From NCBI GenBank assembly GCA_963970005.1, contig CAXAMN010001447.1:802221-866220 (forward strand): a stretch of 64,000 nt of DNA. Reading direction: 5' to 3'. Origin of the DNA: Durusdinium trenchii. Its lineage: Eukaryota; Sar; Dinophyceae; Suessiales; Symbiodiniaceae. Shown here piece after piece: positions 12,001 through 17,006 of this stretch. The notes under the pieces are model-generated. The model saw only the letters and a program-made list of their open reading frames with translations. It had not been told where the DNA came from and made no database searches. Position numbers and translations under genes: made by a program. Each line of letters begins with the position of its first letter. The first letter of the stretch is position 1.

Positions 12001-15000
12001 GTTTGAAAGCTCCCTTGCTAGTCTTGTAGTGCTTCATCTTTGCTCTCACACATGACTTGCAGTATGGGTTCTTGTATCGGTGCGTCATCAGGTGTAATAT
12101 GGATTTCGCCTCGTTCTTCAGCACTCCTGGTTTTGATAGTCTGGCTTCCCCGTCGACCACATCGACTTCCAATAGTCCCTCTTCATCTTCACCAATGTCA
12201 CTCTCCTCTCGTTCAGAATCCGCATCACCTCCATGTTCGTCGTCTTCGGCTTCTTCAGGTTGGTCATCGAGATCACGATCGATTCTCGGGTCTTCCCCGT
12301 CGTATCCCTCTTCAGGAGAATATCCGTCATCGTCGTGTTCCTCTGGTTCTCCCTCGTCGCCTACAACTGCTGGATTGATATCGGATTCACCATCCTGATC
12401 TCTCTGGTTACCCTTCTTCTTTCTCCTCCGTCTCCGTGGCTTCTTGGGCGGAGGTTCCTCTTGCTGTGTCTCCTGACCTGCTGTGGCCTCGTCTTCATGC
12501 CCCACACCTGACAGTATGCGATGAAGTATCGTAGCCAAGCCGTCTGGTCTTGGTAAACATCTCCCGTCGTCATCATTCACCTTGATGTAGGGTATGTTGT
12601 CATGTACCGATAGCGGAATTTTACTCGCGTTCTGGTCGATGAGGTATGGCAATTGATTTGCCGGCCATATGAATGAGTATCCTTGTTCCATGCACCGCTT
12701 CCCGATGGAAAAGACTGATGGTGTGCTCTCCAACACATGTGCCTCGGACATCAAGGGTAGTTCATCCACATTGATGTCCACCATCTCTGATGTACTGGTT
12801 ACACCATTCGCTGTCATGAAGCTCACGGATTTGGGTCCTTCCTTGGTGGTAAGGCCCATGGCATTGACTTTCTCTCTTGATATCAAGTCGTGTCCACATC
12901 CCGTGTCCATGATGAAGCGTATCGGTGGTCCATCATACCTCTCCACAGTCATGAACATTGTGTCTCCCGGTATCGTGTAGTTGACAGAATCCTTCTTTAC
13001 TACCTCGCTGGTGCTGAAGTCTGACAGGTCGACGTTCACCTCGATTCCTTCATCTTGAGTGATTTGTATCCATGCCTTGGCAATGTGTTCAGCAGAAAAT
13101 AACTCCATCATCTTACCTTTGGCATGTGCTACTCGTGCAGCTATATGGTTCACTCTGAGGGCTCTCAACGATGAAATGAGCTCGGTATCCACCTTCTGTA
13201 CCTCACTCTTCTTCTTCCTGAGGGGACGGGTGTTTAGCTCGTTACCAGGATCGCAGGGAAACGTGGTCACATTCGCCTGGTCATCGAATCTGACTTTAAA
13301 GCGAAGCGCCAACCCACCTCGTCGTATGTTGGGAAGTGCTGGTTGCATGTCCTCGTCATCACTCTCGATGTCCCCGCACAGCATGAAGGCTGGCGCAGCT
13401 GGTTTGGGCTTGGCTTTGCCTTTAGCCTCTTGCTTTGCCGCAGGAGCAGCTTGGTGTTGACGTCGACATTTGTCCCCGAACTTGCACGATCCTTTCTGCC
13501 AATTCCAACAGACCTGATCCTTCATTGGCTTAGGGCTAGTGCTCCTACCACCAGGACTCTTTGATCTGTCACCCTTGAGGTTATCTGGTTTCTTAGCAGA
13601 ACTTTTGTGCTTCTCCTGGTGACTAAACTTGCATTTGTCTCCTCTAGAACATCCGTTTTTCCCATGGAAGTGGAAAGCGCATCCTATCTTGGACGTGTCT
13701 GCCGGAGTCGCTGATCTGCCACGATCCCCTTTTGGGCTCTTCGTGGTTGACCTTCCACGATCCTGCTTCTTGTCCTTCTTTTGGTGATCCTTCGGATTAT
13801 TCTGAGGAAGTACTGGAGCGGCGTCCTTCGGTGGATCGGCCTTGGTATTCTTGGGCTTCGCTTTAGGGTCCTTCTTCTCCGCTGGTGTAGCCTTCATGAG
13901 GTTCCCAAAAGCTTTTTCCCTTTCTTTCTTATTTGTGGTCTCGATTGATTTCCGTATCCACTTCGCCATAATCTCCCGTAACTTCTGATAGGTCTTATCC
14001 GGATCCTTATCCAACATGTTGTCGTACACGGACAAGTCTAACGCCATAACTTTGGAATCTTTAATCTTGTCCCAAAGCAGGTTGAGGAGTGCTTTGTCAG
14101 GAAGCATGTCATCCGCATCCATACCTGATATGATCTCATCCCACTGTCCAAGGAATCTGGATAGTTGATTATCTCCAGGGAACTTTAGATCGAATAAGTG
14201 CTTAGATGCATACATCACATCGACGTTGTCGGCACTCCGGAAGCTATCGACGATCAACGCTAACATTTCTCGTCCCTTAACCATTCCCGGAGTCGTGCCT
14301 CTCGCACGTCTCTGCATCATCTGCCTCACCTTCAGTTGTACGTCATGAGATCTCTCACCTGCTGCGTGGATAATCGTGTGTAGGGTGATACCTAGCTTAG
14401 CATCTATGCTAGCGAATCTTGCTTCGCCTGATGTCTCGAGCAGAAATGGGTCATATGGTGATTTGAAGGCATCCGAGAGCCACTGGATCCAATCTTCTTG
14501 TCTTTCGTCGCCCGATGCCGTCACGACTGCCGCTACAACCTGGGATTTCCAAACCTCCAGGTCGTGTATCTTGGGCCATGCAGGGATGTTGATCTTCTCG
14601 TGTTCCTTCCGAGATATCTTGGAGCCACCCGAGCTAGAGGATGAAGCGGCACCATGTTCGGTTGCAGCTGCATTCTCAGCGTTCATGCGCTCCTCTTCAT
14701 ACCTCCTCCGGTACTTATTCCTCTCATCTCTGAGTCGTGCTGCATGTGCTTCGAATTCCATCATGTCCTGCTGGTTCTGCATCATACCTTCGTAGTACTC
14801 CATTGCCTCCTTCTCCTCGGACCTTAATGACTTCTCGGTACGTCCAAGTTCCGCTCTAAGCTTGGTCATCACCTCGTTCTCCACATTGGATTCTGATCCC
14901 ATGTCTGGTGGTTTCATCTTCAGTGCGACCTTCAGTTGTGCTTCACTTGCGCTTGATTCGATCAATTCTTCCTGAAGACGTTTCAACATCCTCTCTTTAC

Positions 15001-16108
15001 GTAGAATGTCTTCTTCCAACATGTTCATCTTGACCTCAGCTTTCTTGAGTTCGACGTTGGATGGTTGAGACGGTCGATCGGATCCTTGAATCCTCGCCTG
15101 CGTCAACTCCTCGTTCGCCCTCTTCAATTGCTCTCTGATGGTCATGATGAAATTGTCCTGATTATAAGATCGGTTGTTGAGCTCCTCATTCTCTTCTGAT
15201 AACCATTTGATCTTGCTTGTATACATTGCTTCCTTCATCTTCATCTCCTCAGCATATTCGTGTTTGTTCCTGGCACTCTGCCTTTGTAGTCCAACTAACT
15301 CCTGTCTATACAGATCCCTAATGTTCTCAGCATCTGATACTGCAGTCATGACCTCGGTTATGGCTCGATCTCTTTGCGCCGATATAGCCTGGATCTCTTC
15401 CGTGCCGATGCTCACAACTTGGCTAACCATCTCTGCGCTTTTGCGATCAGCGTACTCCCCTAACTGGGTGAGACGATCCCGCATTGCCACACGATCAGTG
15501 TCAATCTGGTATTGCAAATCGTGTGCTGCTGAGAGCAAACAGTCTCTGGATTCTGTAAGTTGGGAGATTCTTCGTTGATTTCCATATCCTTCGACATAAC
15601 ATTCTTCGAGGTGTGCCATCACTACTTCGTGGACTTCGGTCTCATGTTGTATAATCTGGTTCTGTCTCTGCTCACATTCGACCATCCATGCGTTTTGGTG
15701 GTTCAACATATGCACTTCGGCAAGTAGTTGTGCACACTTCGCATTGAGGTCTCCATCGGCCCGTGCTAGTTGTAGGTTGTCGGTGCTTGCCCTTGCTCCA
15801 TCTCCAGCTTCGCTGTCCGACGGCACTGGTACAGTTGACCCATCCTCCAAAGCTAGCACTCTCACAGCTCCGGTGTCAGTCCTCCTCCTCGTCTCCCTAG
15901 GGCTACGGCCCGATCTCGGTGTCCCCCCCGGTGGTGTCGAGTGCGCTGACGGGGAACGGCTTCGTGCTCTACCTGTCGCATCTTCTCTCACCGCTGCCAG
16001 AGTCTCCACTTCGATCGTACCTGGACTAGAGTTGTGGGATGCACTCATCCGATCTGCGGCCGCAGCAGCTGCCCCAAAGGATGCAGTGCTGGCGTCGGAT
16101 TGGTCCAT
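1..16108 (-). CDS. Giant Ty1/copia-type retrotransposon polyprotein, single open frame, C-terminus beyond the window
   Basis: Read on the minus strand from the ATG at 16106-16108 (Met-Asp-Gln-Ser), the frame has no stop to base 1: 5,369 codons, still open. An in-frame stop at 16133-16135 bounds it upstream. Order of parts: coiled-coil Gag (residues 1-900), DTG protease (Asp 1068), integrase (1339-1550), acidic and Lys-rich linker, reverse transcriptase (YVDD at 2203), RNase H (about 2420-2570), then an extension of over 2,800 residues with a methyltransferase-like segment, a CCHC knuckle, a Tpt1-like domain and a zinc ribbon. Protease-integrase-RT-RNase H is the copia (Pseudoviridae) order. 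Gag and Pol are fused without frameshift or stop. Ordinary copia polyproteins are about 1,300-1,500 residues, so this one is more than three times longer. All catalytic residues I checked are present, so the copy looks young and possibly active. A splice removing part of the frame cannot be excluded. Confidence 0.93.
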   Translation of the reverse strand, partial: MDQSDASTASFGAAAAAADRMSASHNSSPGTIEVETLAAVREDATGRARSRSPSAHSTPPGGTPRSGRSPRETRRRTDTGAVRVLALEDGSTVPVPSDSEAGDGARASTDNLQLARADGDLNAKCAQLLAEVHMLNHQNAWMVECEQRQNQIIQHETEVHEVVMAHLEECYVEGYGNQRRISQLTESRDCLLSAAHDLQYQIDTDRVAMRDRLTQLGEYADRKSAEMVSQVVSIGTEEIQAISAQRDRAITEVMTAVSDAENIRDLYRQELVGLQRQSARNKHEYAEEMKMKEAMYTSKIKWLSEENEELNNRSYNQDNFIMTIREQLKRANEELTQARIQGSDRPSQPSNVELKKAEVKMNMLEEDILRKERMLKRLQEELIESSASEAQLKVALKMKPPDMGSESNVENEVMTKLRAELGRTEKSLRSEEKEAMEYYEGMMQNQQDMMEFEAHAARLRDERNKYRRRYEEERMNAENAAATEHGAASSSSSGGSKISRKEHEKINIPAWPKIHDLEVWKSQVVAAVVTASGDERQEDWIQWLSDAFKSPYDPFLLETSGEARFASIDAKLGITLHTIIHAAGERSHDVQLKVRQMMQRRARGTTPGMVKGREMLALIVDSFRSADNVDVMYASKHLFDLKFPGDNQLSRFLGQWDEIISGMDADDMLPDKALLNLLWDKIKDSKVMALDLSVYDNMLDKDPDKTYQKLREIMAKWIRKSIETTNKKEREKAFGNLMKATPAEKKDPKAKPKNTKADPPKDAAPVLPQNNPKDHQKKDKKQDRGRSTTKSPKGDRGRSATPADTSKIGCAFHFHGKNGCSRGDKCKFSHQEKHKSSAKKPDNLKGDRSKSPGGRSTSPKPMKDQVCWNWQKGSCKFGDKCRRQHQAAPAAKQEAKGKAKPKPAAPAFMLCGDIESDDEDMQPALPNIRRGGLALRFKVRFDDQANVTTFPCDPGNELNTRPLRKKKSEVQKVDTELISSLRALRVNHIAARVAHAKGKMMELFSAEHIAKAWIQITQDEGIEVNVDLSDFSTSEVVKKDSVNYTIPGDTMFMTVERYDGPPIRFIMDTGCGHDLISREKVNAMGLTTKEGPKSVSFMTANGVTSTSEMVDINVDELPLMSEAHVLESTPSVFSIGKRCMEQGYSFIWPANQLPYLIDQNASKIPLSVHDNIPYIKVNDDDGRCLPRPDGLATILHRILSGVGHEDEATAGQETQQEEPPPKKPRRRRRKKKGNQRDQDGESDINPAVVGDEGEPEEHDDDGYSPEEGYDGEDPRIDRDLDDQPEEAEDDEHGGDADSEREESDIGEDEEGLLEVDVVDGEARLSKPGVLKNEAKSILHLMTHRYKNPYCKSCVRAKMKHYKTSKGAFKRKLKAFGDLITFDLMNTQKMARDGIMPDKDVLVIRDRFTGVIWGYPLKASNSDEVVQAMKHYIGKRKVINAYSDDAPQFEAALKELRIPLDQSLPGHPQNNSLAERNNQFMMLTTSTCLLEAGLPPCFWPFAVECVSHLLNIEKLSDGSSAWLKLHKSEFPGMVIPLGAKVFFKPSDARERDQDHKFDPKSIPGIFAGYVMGTGMNWSRKYKVWAISDFAQQNLGYDAERPLRKLLTPHITEKIFQDDGIEFPLKKEYERLNSTLEGMKVLKERAGSPDAPTNPELPDPDDSDDQGDDDDAPDPPDGDLKSKASEVDAIEDEKTEELAEKKKEDYSGPDHYSVGGPGDNIVYLNNDGEHVKIAKDGRLYRVGSDGRRLFHNSPRPKDYLTPEEWQKLSVKDRAMAKKAGEHVDRVVDRLTKKAKGLGSSTDKKEDEEPDELLKDLEDVKKDDDGGNEKKSKKDKKDKKAKKDKKSKKEKKSKDKGEKGDGAPSLAMPTTFREWDTDDDEDPWSPKSFTSESTCIPSDEEFLTDWDESAMWEDNDDNLAMAAWRTENVYNPLNGKVCCCITGDPTDNDIIDEPFPTMPCVVRDMQHRPKLMGNRLFNAVVSRPVSRAEILSNKKAMQSMLDEWGGLWDEETFDGSWLREYDEIVATSKKKGEEVHLARVHGICVEKNYQLPDDDPKRKFKGRGVLLGDQVKNQNFEAALFQDLGNSPATFEAARWADFYGCLEGNDVQMADAIRAYIQALLGGVPCWAELPWEAWPKHLQEEITRRGLKRPMCRVNKALYGHPDSGTMWEQHCDESVRALEFKPVGPEWPSMYYHEKLDLLLVIYVDDLKLAGPKGNLKKGWDLLRSKLRIEPETEVGLYLGCVLSKGEDKLADGSKVTTMTYDMSALLKMSVVKYLDIVGKDTVLKKVATPMLPDVTKDHPSRAPCSTQKGLAVTCTWCGTCFLPDQAASKARSTDDDVKSDAKEQPRGTLAPHAASLLMKLLYAARIARFDLLRAINVLARNVTKWTVADDAKLHHLMCYVHHSADQKMVGWVGDSKADLSLALFADADYAGCGQSLKSTSGAHMHVQGKRTRFPLAGGSKRQGCVSHSTPEAEIVAADYALRTLGIPSISAWETLMRTPPRIVFYDDNQAMINVMRSGRNPTMRHMERTHGISITWLYEMFKRDYLLLVYEVTARMAADIHTKGFDDANSWKHACMLINILSDDGLRSQALLDLMKPTHDGLSYAKQLQKDRHSKVPTYPYTTIPVVPPQLYQPGLSSKEGLQEIPGCDPYVMVRTPKLYRLRPPRAPPDMAYLRSTWILQDAQWQQIEDKVDPNLEPVRFDRWVERAFFQFHPLSSPLPEASAPAPSHFDAATLPHLLFSLRPLVQCRELQQTLRDSSLYLSIHHCSTSALHVLNALTRLVHGGNGGSGGSSMIFDNFVSDPEEQEHSVHDHWEVDEEARTLTRIHSSPRRKAFCPGDAPSCPVDISRIKDDRMTYRQGSQFESSDFEDCVKDYWRHSGRGMHTKTHLRWTGKTVFTLRGNHAESENEEAKSAAIALCSTPKRMKTIPLKDIIVPTFVSISKAKSEESKEHRIADVNLRRHDGKIAYRYQFVLCEEDDNLAARDERIVIDLYDIGKEPAFILLCSEECNHFTHLAAKHDCTIVTVSQSDDLTSPYGIARALAAVRSEKDAVMFAGPCTGGSAWSRYNAKVSVAIAKSIELKRALYWDLWERFETVMVRVLKIGAAALFELPRYCAYWKDQRVQSLVSGTDCDCHVFDGCMYGLGAEFNDSHSDKKFIKKPWKIVSWNLEFGNQLSRTCDKSHNHRDCAGKYTKTTQLYNKKIVGIILKTVTKRIDALQKPEKMMHAVPCLMIRALGSSFNERSVCDATSNETVYTCCERGTQTSHARRIEPHGIRDFLNCCVCSCDHSIASPVRFSDVAMESVGGVMNYNSNTGGYPTFIIKILDGLVEMKERGQIALPPRMSRSTHGLDVVEAWIAVGIPPLVPLSINYAMSRTRSDDTKFLTASLKKLVGYMNEDEKKETTGDLVRRYKLSMATIKGRFGNDARGIFSNLSRYLVEPEEIGAIDDLWDDVRDFINNGRFNDTMVAYQQWRNLSGSAKESMNMREAADPSDHVYATRLESYYTIFSSIFYHTSDKLTSRNAKEKVKELIDTVNREVRNMALAIRVHNLDSTLDKIHVIDVLEDLIARKRGLPKYRSAAQNHMETFLGSMSVMVQYLDNCKPLVATLIPEELRFMREKVMPMINEWIPVEPTMFRVQYNAAAAESGRQDEYNRRSSAFKSYTDYIEELKKKIEDRIIPSLPFWNMQDSEGPEPPDVAHRPQWCPPLQIYGDFTRPTAKPMPRAPRPPPPPSSSEQQNFSGRPSDSSTGHGSASYKRWGRAGGPTSAGAASRDISVTTWFRMPFPMGSDKYYVFGKDYFSRDMKVYAMVSANQVPSGHTVEGPCTVNGQMTWLQYLRRLTSYLMFWHGGYQETVIDRNYHKEDAHWFAQYTNIYDSTQVSLAGGLPSPRTLYNLCYPMEAKVSDEAELELRMRETLKGFIPSVTCQPASRTIDGGSVHCEFIGAMKTSKVILMSDFGYITKSNSGKQTVFAQSLLSLGWDKVINMSCTPEYKRGVVTDSYGFIDFVRDRIDDVKRHEPTSIHVWLSLSHLVTAGEKGTYKTVIVPTDFVPRLRDVIIKLDACCQLPTFVRICADVEFHHAVGSFGKIANMIKDELSLNGMMSTTSDRFWRAISVAGGGHPYSMKSGTSLVHAVMEKYLFREKMLASCFMAPDPLTEANNLHDPNLEHVLQDKERLYQYLFGDSVRGSHAYQSTAEPSGENEAERKKREKVRRENKMPWMDEYWGVLQPEPIYSRTQRWYVIDDFKEGEEICCDYCLVCSPANSDQKDDCYAECINGAANRCRGMSAEDYVQKRFHACARLLYNFGMGQTVSSPTVMISEMNPHVDLMKFLHEAMIIFNGNPGFQKELSFFGGIRLSSTMTENFFKTRRGPSIHVEKQIVGSAKYYQGSYDLGNVCYTKYLKTILEPDVFRTMFGDDPTEERVGDMVEALLGMLEVAQLFKHLFLGWGDIEALRTGLEESIKRVTASLYDRTTYENRKRSMIRTLDPHSEEAANVALILVRMRTMPPPEFDIDHFFEIGKEPEHGAEATGQPEAEGVDMETECEQEKEEQDVDMSDPKTSILQAIDEFEKKIGQAEFCIHCMKSGHTTLNCEKIPSSSPTVTSVLSDWKKRVKGEVAPDDVPSGHPTDEPKKKKQRASPTPDRKVDSEFRRKEMLKARVVTMFDHDGFTLIESADGVEGGTHSYNGRKLAEVGPRDMRVVYEFVERAFVHSSSLKPKACHQFYPLPTRREKGYKPIDPMTMIGKVELVPINGVTFAAQNSDYGNLKYPTRDCRVPEYSQASQALSRRLGAKLRHRIGRQFRTGGRLTPIKCDEGAWVSWEDLLADNAVWEDGYHYGNIDIVTKKARLEKYLDQNYECFRITKRIRFQMLAVRVHPDELNDPDDPMEKEWIDELKGMGISKGRLHNSDGWCFPVAVRATSAHSSDGGGYDVTINIDHIGSRMTNDMALSMVTAFHATNLGALTSIMRRGLVPGGLGTSGRDSIHFTCFPPWAWEQGYKGKPWLGRKVALSDRPVVLYIPVSKLQEYGLLISATGSLLVEDVVPFDEVKGAWLQCDNAEPGQPEEIEWIRLLNREPDPGSYLVLESKYGNPIMTPRYQKLESLAVEVQDDTYSEDDAKISKLLSMVEESGVYPEYDSTEWQEIFEEIVYRRAMKDYDSRPCPNCLGEVDVRLTICPHCVAVLIANGKLTHVVPKETRDRNQRSPPRDVPASSSGEATSSAGANIDEVIKNARKTAEEVIDVEESEGEEDEEVPIILKERPDEAEGEPEYREVPQDGYGNELPQPFPFAIDELPQEAAIPIDHNFAVTQQFDLRLMKLIKSLANATFDINCFESREDVLRKFDDGQRHDTPFNRWPLVPNDPDTGFPRRLQR
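362..412 (-). other. Acidic segment with a possible SUMO-interacting motif
   Basis: The segment reads EEVIDVEESEGEEDEE. A short hydrophobic core (V-I-D-V) followed directly by an acidic run is the usual form of a SUMO-interacting motif. Such short motifs arise often by chance, so this is only a suggestion about host interaction. Polyprotein sequence continues past it to base 1. Confidence 0.3.
581..634 (-). other. C-terminal zinc ribbon (CPxC-x10-CPxC)
   Basis: Reads CPNCLGEVDVRLTICPHC (first Cys at residue 5159), a C-x2-C-x10-C-x2-C zinc ribbon with the Cys-Pro turns typical of structural zinc sites. It lies about 110 residues after the Tpt1-like domain. Its role is unknown; ribbons of this type commonly bind nucleic acid or protein partners. 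Confidence 0.7.
955..1773 (-). other. Tpt1/KptA-type RNA 2'-phosphotransferase domain in the polyprotein
   Basis: Residues of about 4780-5050 follow the two-lobe plan of Tpt1/KptA (Pfam PTS_2-RNA). N-lobe: ALSRRLGAKLRH (family LSK-x-LSWLLRH), GAWVSWEDLL (family GYVPVDDLL) and FRITKR. The junction VRATSAHS (Arg 4916) matches the family RANQGHS. C-lobe: FHATNLGAL (His 4954) for the family YHGT, SIMRRGLVP for RDGLKPM, SIHFT for VHLS, LGRK, and VVLYIPVSKL with SLLVEDVVP. The Arg/His residues used for catalysis appear present. Tpt1 moves the splice-junction 2'-phosphate of RNA to NAD+, forming ADP-ribose 1'',2''-cyclic phosphate; relatives ADP-ribosylate RNA ends. An insertion of about 40 residues precedes VRATSAHS. 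I infer an RNA-end or RNA-junction modifying activity carried by the element. Confidence 0.78.
2336..2377 (-). other. CCHC zinc knuckle inside the C-terminal extension
   Basis: Reads CIHCMKSGHTTLNC (residues 4578-4591), an exact C-x2-C-x4-H-x4-C retroviral-type knuckle. It lies about 3,700 residues downstream of the Gag CCCH fingers. The surroundings are acidic upstream and Lys-rich downstream (PKKKKQRA). CCHC knuckles bind single-stranded nucleic acid, so the extension probably contacts RNA. Its presence suggests the extension may have come from another Gag-like protein. Confidence 0.85.
2400..6200 (-). other. Post-RNase H region 2: long unrecognised polyprotein segment
   Basis: Roughly 1,260 residues I cannot assign. 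The first half (about 5,100-6,150) is mostly helical and rich in charged residues. A Pro/Ser-rich linker lies near 4,850-4,960 (a run APRPPPPPSSSEQQ). A mixed alpha/beta stretch follows (about 3,700-4,330) with strands such as KVILMSDFGYI and TSIHVWLSLSHL and a late GGGHPYS. An SGNH-hydrolase-like fold is a weak thought, but the GDS signature is absent. After a Cys-rich piece (ICCDYCLVC near 3,345) the chain becomes acidic before the CCHC knuckle. The segment could be a second structural or envelope-like part of the element. Confidence 0.5.
6640..7160 (-). other. Post-RNase H domain 1: methyltransferase-like segment
   Basis: Residues of about 2988-3150 show a pattern reminiscent of class I and C5-cytosine methyltransferases. 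There is a VIDLYDIG strand-turn (Asp 2992), an alternating helix/strand stretch, then MFAGPCTGGSAWSR with a Pro-Cys (Cys 3059) like the PC catalytic loop, then LFELPRYCAYW with a Glu (3111) placed like the ENV motif. The glycine-rich SAM loop is weak. Cytosine methyltransferases have been described inside dinoflagellate retrotransposons, so the setting fits, but no target-recognition domain is seen. Activity is uncertain; a fold-only relative or an inactivated enzyme is equally possible. Confidence 0.4.
8395..8850 (-). other. RNase H domain
   Basis: The copia-type D-E-D-D active site is visible in order: Asp in LFADADYAGC (bases 8828-8830), Glu in STPEAEIVAA, Asp in VFYDDNQAM (residue 2507, bases 8588-8590) and Asp in MAADIHTKGF (bases 8429-8431). 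The last motif is the hallmark end of copia polyproteins. In ordinary copia elements the protein stops within about 50 residues of it; here the frame continues for over 2,800 codons. RNase H removes the RNA strand of the RNA-DNA hybrid during replication. Confidence 0.9.
9270..10140 (-). other. Reverse transcriptase domain (copia type)
   Basis: The fingers/palm region begins near residue 1990. A KRKFKGRGVLLGD segment matches the copia-type KARLVAKG region. The first catalytic Asp is in QMADAIRAYIQ (residue 2109, bases 9782-9784). The RVNKALYGHPDSG segment matches the copia KALYGLKQ motif. The catalytic YVDD is at residues 2203-2206 (bases 9491-9502). All three metal-binding Asp residues are present. 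The preceding linker (about 10,400-11,200) is acidic and then very Lys-rich (repeated KKDKK), possibly a nuclear-targeting or RNA-binding spacer. Confidence 0.92.
11530..12094 (-). other. Integrase: HHCC zinc motif plus DDE catalytic core
   Basis: A compact zinc motif HLMTHRYKNPYCKSC (first His at residue 1339) has only six residues between the second His and the first Cys, shorter than the classical HHCC module. The catalytic core follows: first Asp in ITFDLMN (residue 1382), second Asp in AYSDDAPQF (residue 1443), and Glu in NNSLAERNNQ (residue 1474), giving a D-x30-E spacing against the usual D-x35-E. Integrase joins the reverse-transcribed DNA to the host chromosome. Position between protease and RT is diagnostic of copia rather than gypsy elements. 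Confidence 0.88.
12780..12940 (-). other. Retropepsin-type aspartic protease segment of the polyprotein
   Basis: The segment reads IRFIMDTGCGHDLIS around the catalytic Asp-Thr-Gly (Asp at residue 1068, bases 12905-12907). This is the standard active-site loop of retroviral and retrotransposon proteases, which act as dimers to cut the polyprotein. The loop lies about 200 residues after the second CCCH finger and before the integrase, the expected copia position. I cannot place the cleavage sites. Confidence 0.85.
13440..16108 (-). other. Gag region: long coiled coil plus two CCCH zinc fingers
   Basis: Residues 1-80 are Ala/Ser/Arg-rich and disordered. Residues of about 90-480 are dense in Glu, Lys, Leu and Gln with heptad-like spacing, a long coiled coil expected to drive capsid assembly. 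A capsid-like helical part follows (PAWPKIHDLEVW at about residue 509), typical of copia Gag. Two fingers at 13454-13681 have the spacing C-x8-C-x5-C-x3-H (from residue 810) and C-x7-C-x5-C-x3-H (from residue 867). These are CCCH fingers of the RNA-binding type, not the CCHC knuckle usually found in copia Gag. They sit in Lys/Arg/Ser-rich sequence, so they probably bind the element's RNA. Confidence 0.82.
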
Positions 16109-16303
16109 CTTCAGTGACTGAGGGTAACTGATCTATCCGATGCGTGTGCGTTTAGATGGTGTTGTGTAAGGCCGTAGCTCGTACCCAGCTCAAAGGAGTC
16201 TGGATACGGCTGATAACCTGCGAACGGATGAAAAGCGTGCCCCTGGCCCCGTTCTAGCCCTTAGTTCAACATGAAGCTCGCGCGCTAAAGCTCCTTTTTA
16301 CCT
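16109..16303 (-). other. 5' leader of the polyprotein transcript
   Basis: About 195 bases between the polyprotein ATG and the candidate LTR edge. On the minus strand it begins AGGTAAAAAGGAGC after the CAACA end. It contains GCAGGTTATCAGCC, which loosely resembles the initiator-Met-tRNA primer site (TGGTATCAGAGC) but lacks the leading TGG. I cannot name a primer-binding site with confidence. An in-frame TAG at 16133-16135 precedes the start. Confidence 0.4.
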
Positions 16304-16312
16304 TGTTGGGCA

Positions 16313-16324
16313 CTTGAGCCAAAA
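16313..16324 (-). other. Spliced-leader-like 12-mer
   Basis: The minus strand reads TTTTGGCTCAAG, identical to the last 12 bases of the 22-base dinoflagellate spliced leader (consensus ending ...CCATTTTGGCTCAAG). It is preceded by CCATATAC, so the match is interrupted further 5'. It lies about 205 bases upstream of the polyprotein ATG on the same strand. Relics of this kind mark genes or elements copied from trans-spliced mRNA. A chance match anywhere in the window is of the order of 1%, less at this position and strand. Confidence 0.45.
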
Positions 16325-16510
16325 GTATATGGCATGTACCTGTATAGCGACTATACTGAGACCTCATCCCTATTGACAGAAAAGGAACAAGATGAAACAC
16401 CTGAGACGCTCCGCAGCTTGCCAAAAGGAACCTTCCCCACCTTCAAAACCATCCAAAACCTCGATCTATATTGGGAGTCCAGTCGATCATGTCTTAAAAC
16501 GGTCTCACGA

Positions 16511-16583
16511 ACGGTGATCCGAGTCCAGGAAATTCCGAAATTCCTTGGGTTTCCGCCGAAAATCGTCTTTGGACTTCTAGGGT
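16511..16583 (+). repeat. Dispersed repeat copy 1 (GATCCGAGTC ... TTTGGACTTCTAGGGT)
   Basis: First of five related segments sharing a GATCCGAGTCCAGGAA box followed 30-45 bases later by GTCTTTGGACTTCTAGGGT. The other copies are at 16947-17006, 17190-17246, 21736-21804 and 35433-35516. They differ by substitutions and short indels, as in an old interspersed family. No coding potential or terminal inverted repeats are evident. Confidence 0.7.
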
Positions 16584-16946
16584 CATTCCGGGAAAACGCT
16601 CGGAATCGGAATGGGACCGGGCCCAAAGCAAATGGGTCTCCTCCGAGTGGAACTTCGAGGCCCGCCAAAGGCGACAGTCGAACTTCAAGGGCTCGGAGTT
16701 CGCGGCGAAGACGCTCCCCTTGGGACACGTGAAGCCTCGAATGGGTCGTAGTTTTGATACGGGCGGTTGGGAAAAGGACCGCGGAAAATCTGGTGTTTTT
16801 GGGGTGGGTCGGATGCGGATGCGCTTTTTGGTGTCTTGATCCAAGAGGTCAGAACCTGCATGCTTCTTCTCGTCTCGGGTGTTTTCTGGGTGGATGGTCC
16901 AAACCCACGGGGGGCGTAGCCTTGGAGGTCCTCCCTATTCTGAGGA

Positions 16947-17006
16947 ACGGTGATCCGAGTCCAGGAACTTCCTGAACACTTGAGTGCCGAAAATGACTTC
17001 TAGGGT
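16947..17006 (+). repeat. Dispersed repeat copy 2
   Basis: Shares CGGTGATCCGAGTCCAGGAA with copy 1 almost exactly, then GAACTTCCTG and a shortened GACTTCTAGGGTATC end. It is about 435 bases from copy 1 in the same orientation. Confidence 0.7.

Noticed and set aside
16150..16300. Canonical initiator-tRNA primer-binding site
   Set aside because: GCAGGTTATCAGCC resembles TGGTATCAGAGC only loosely and lacks TGG; not claimed.
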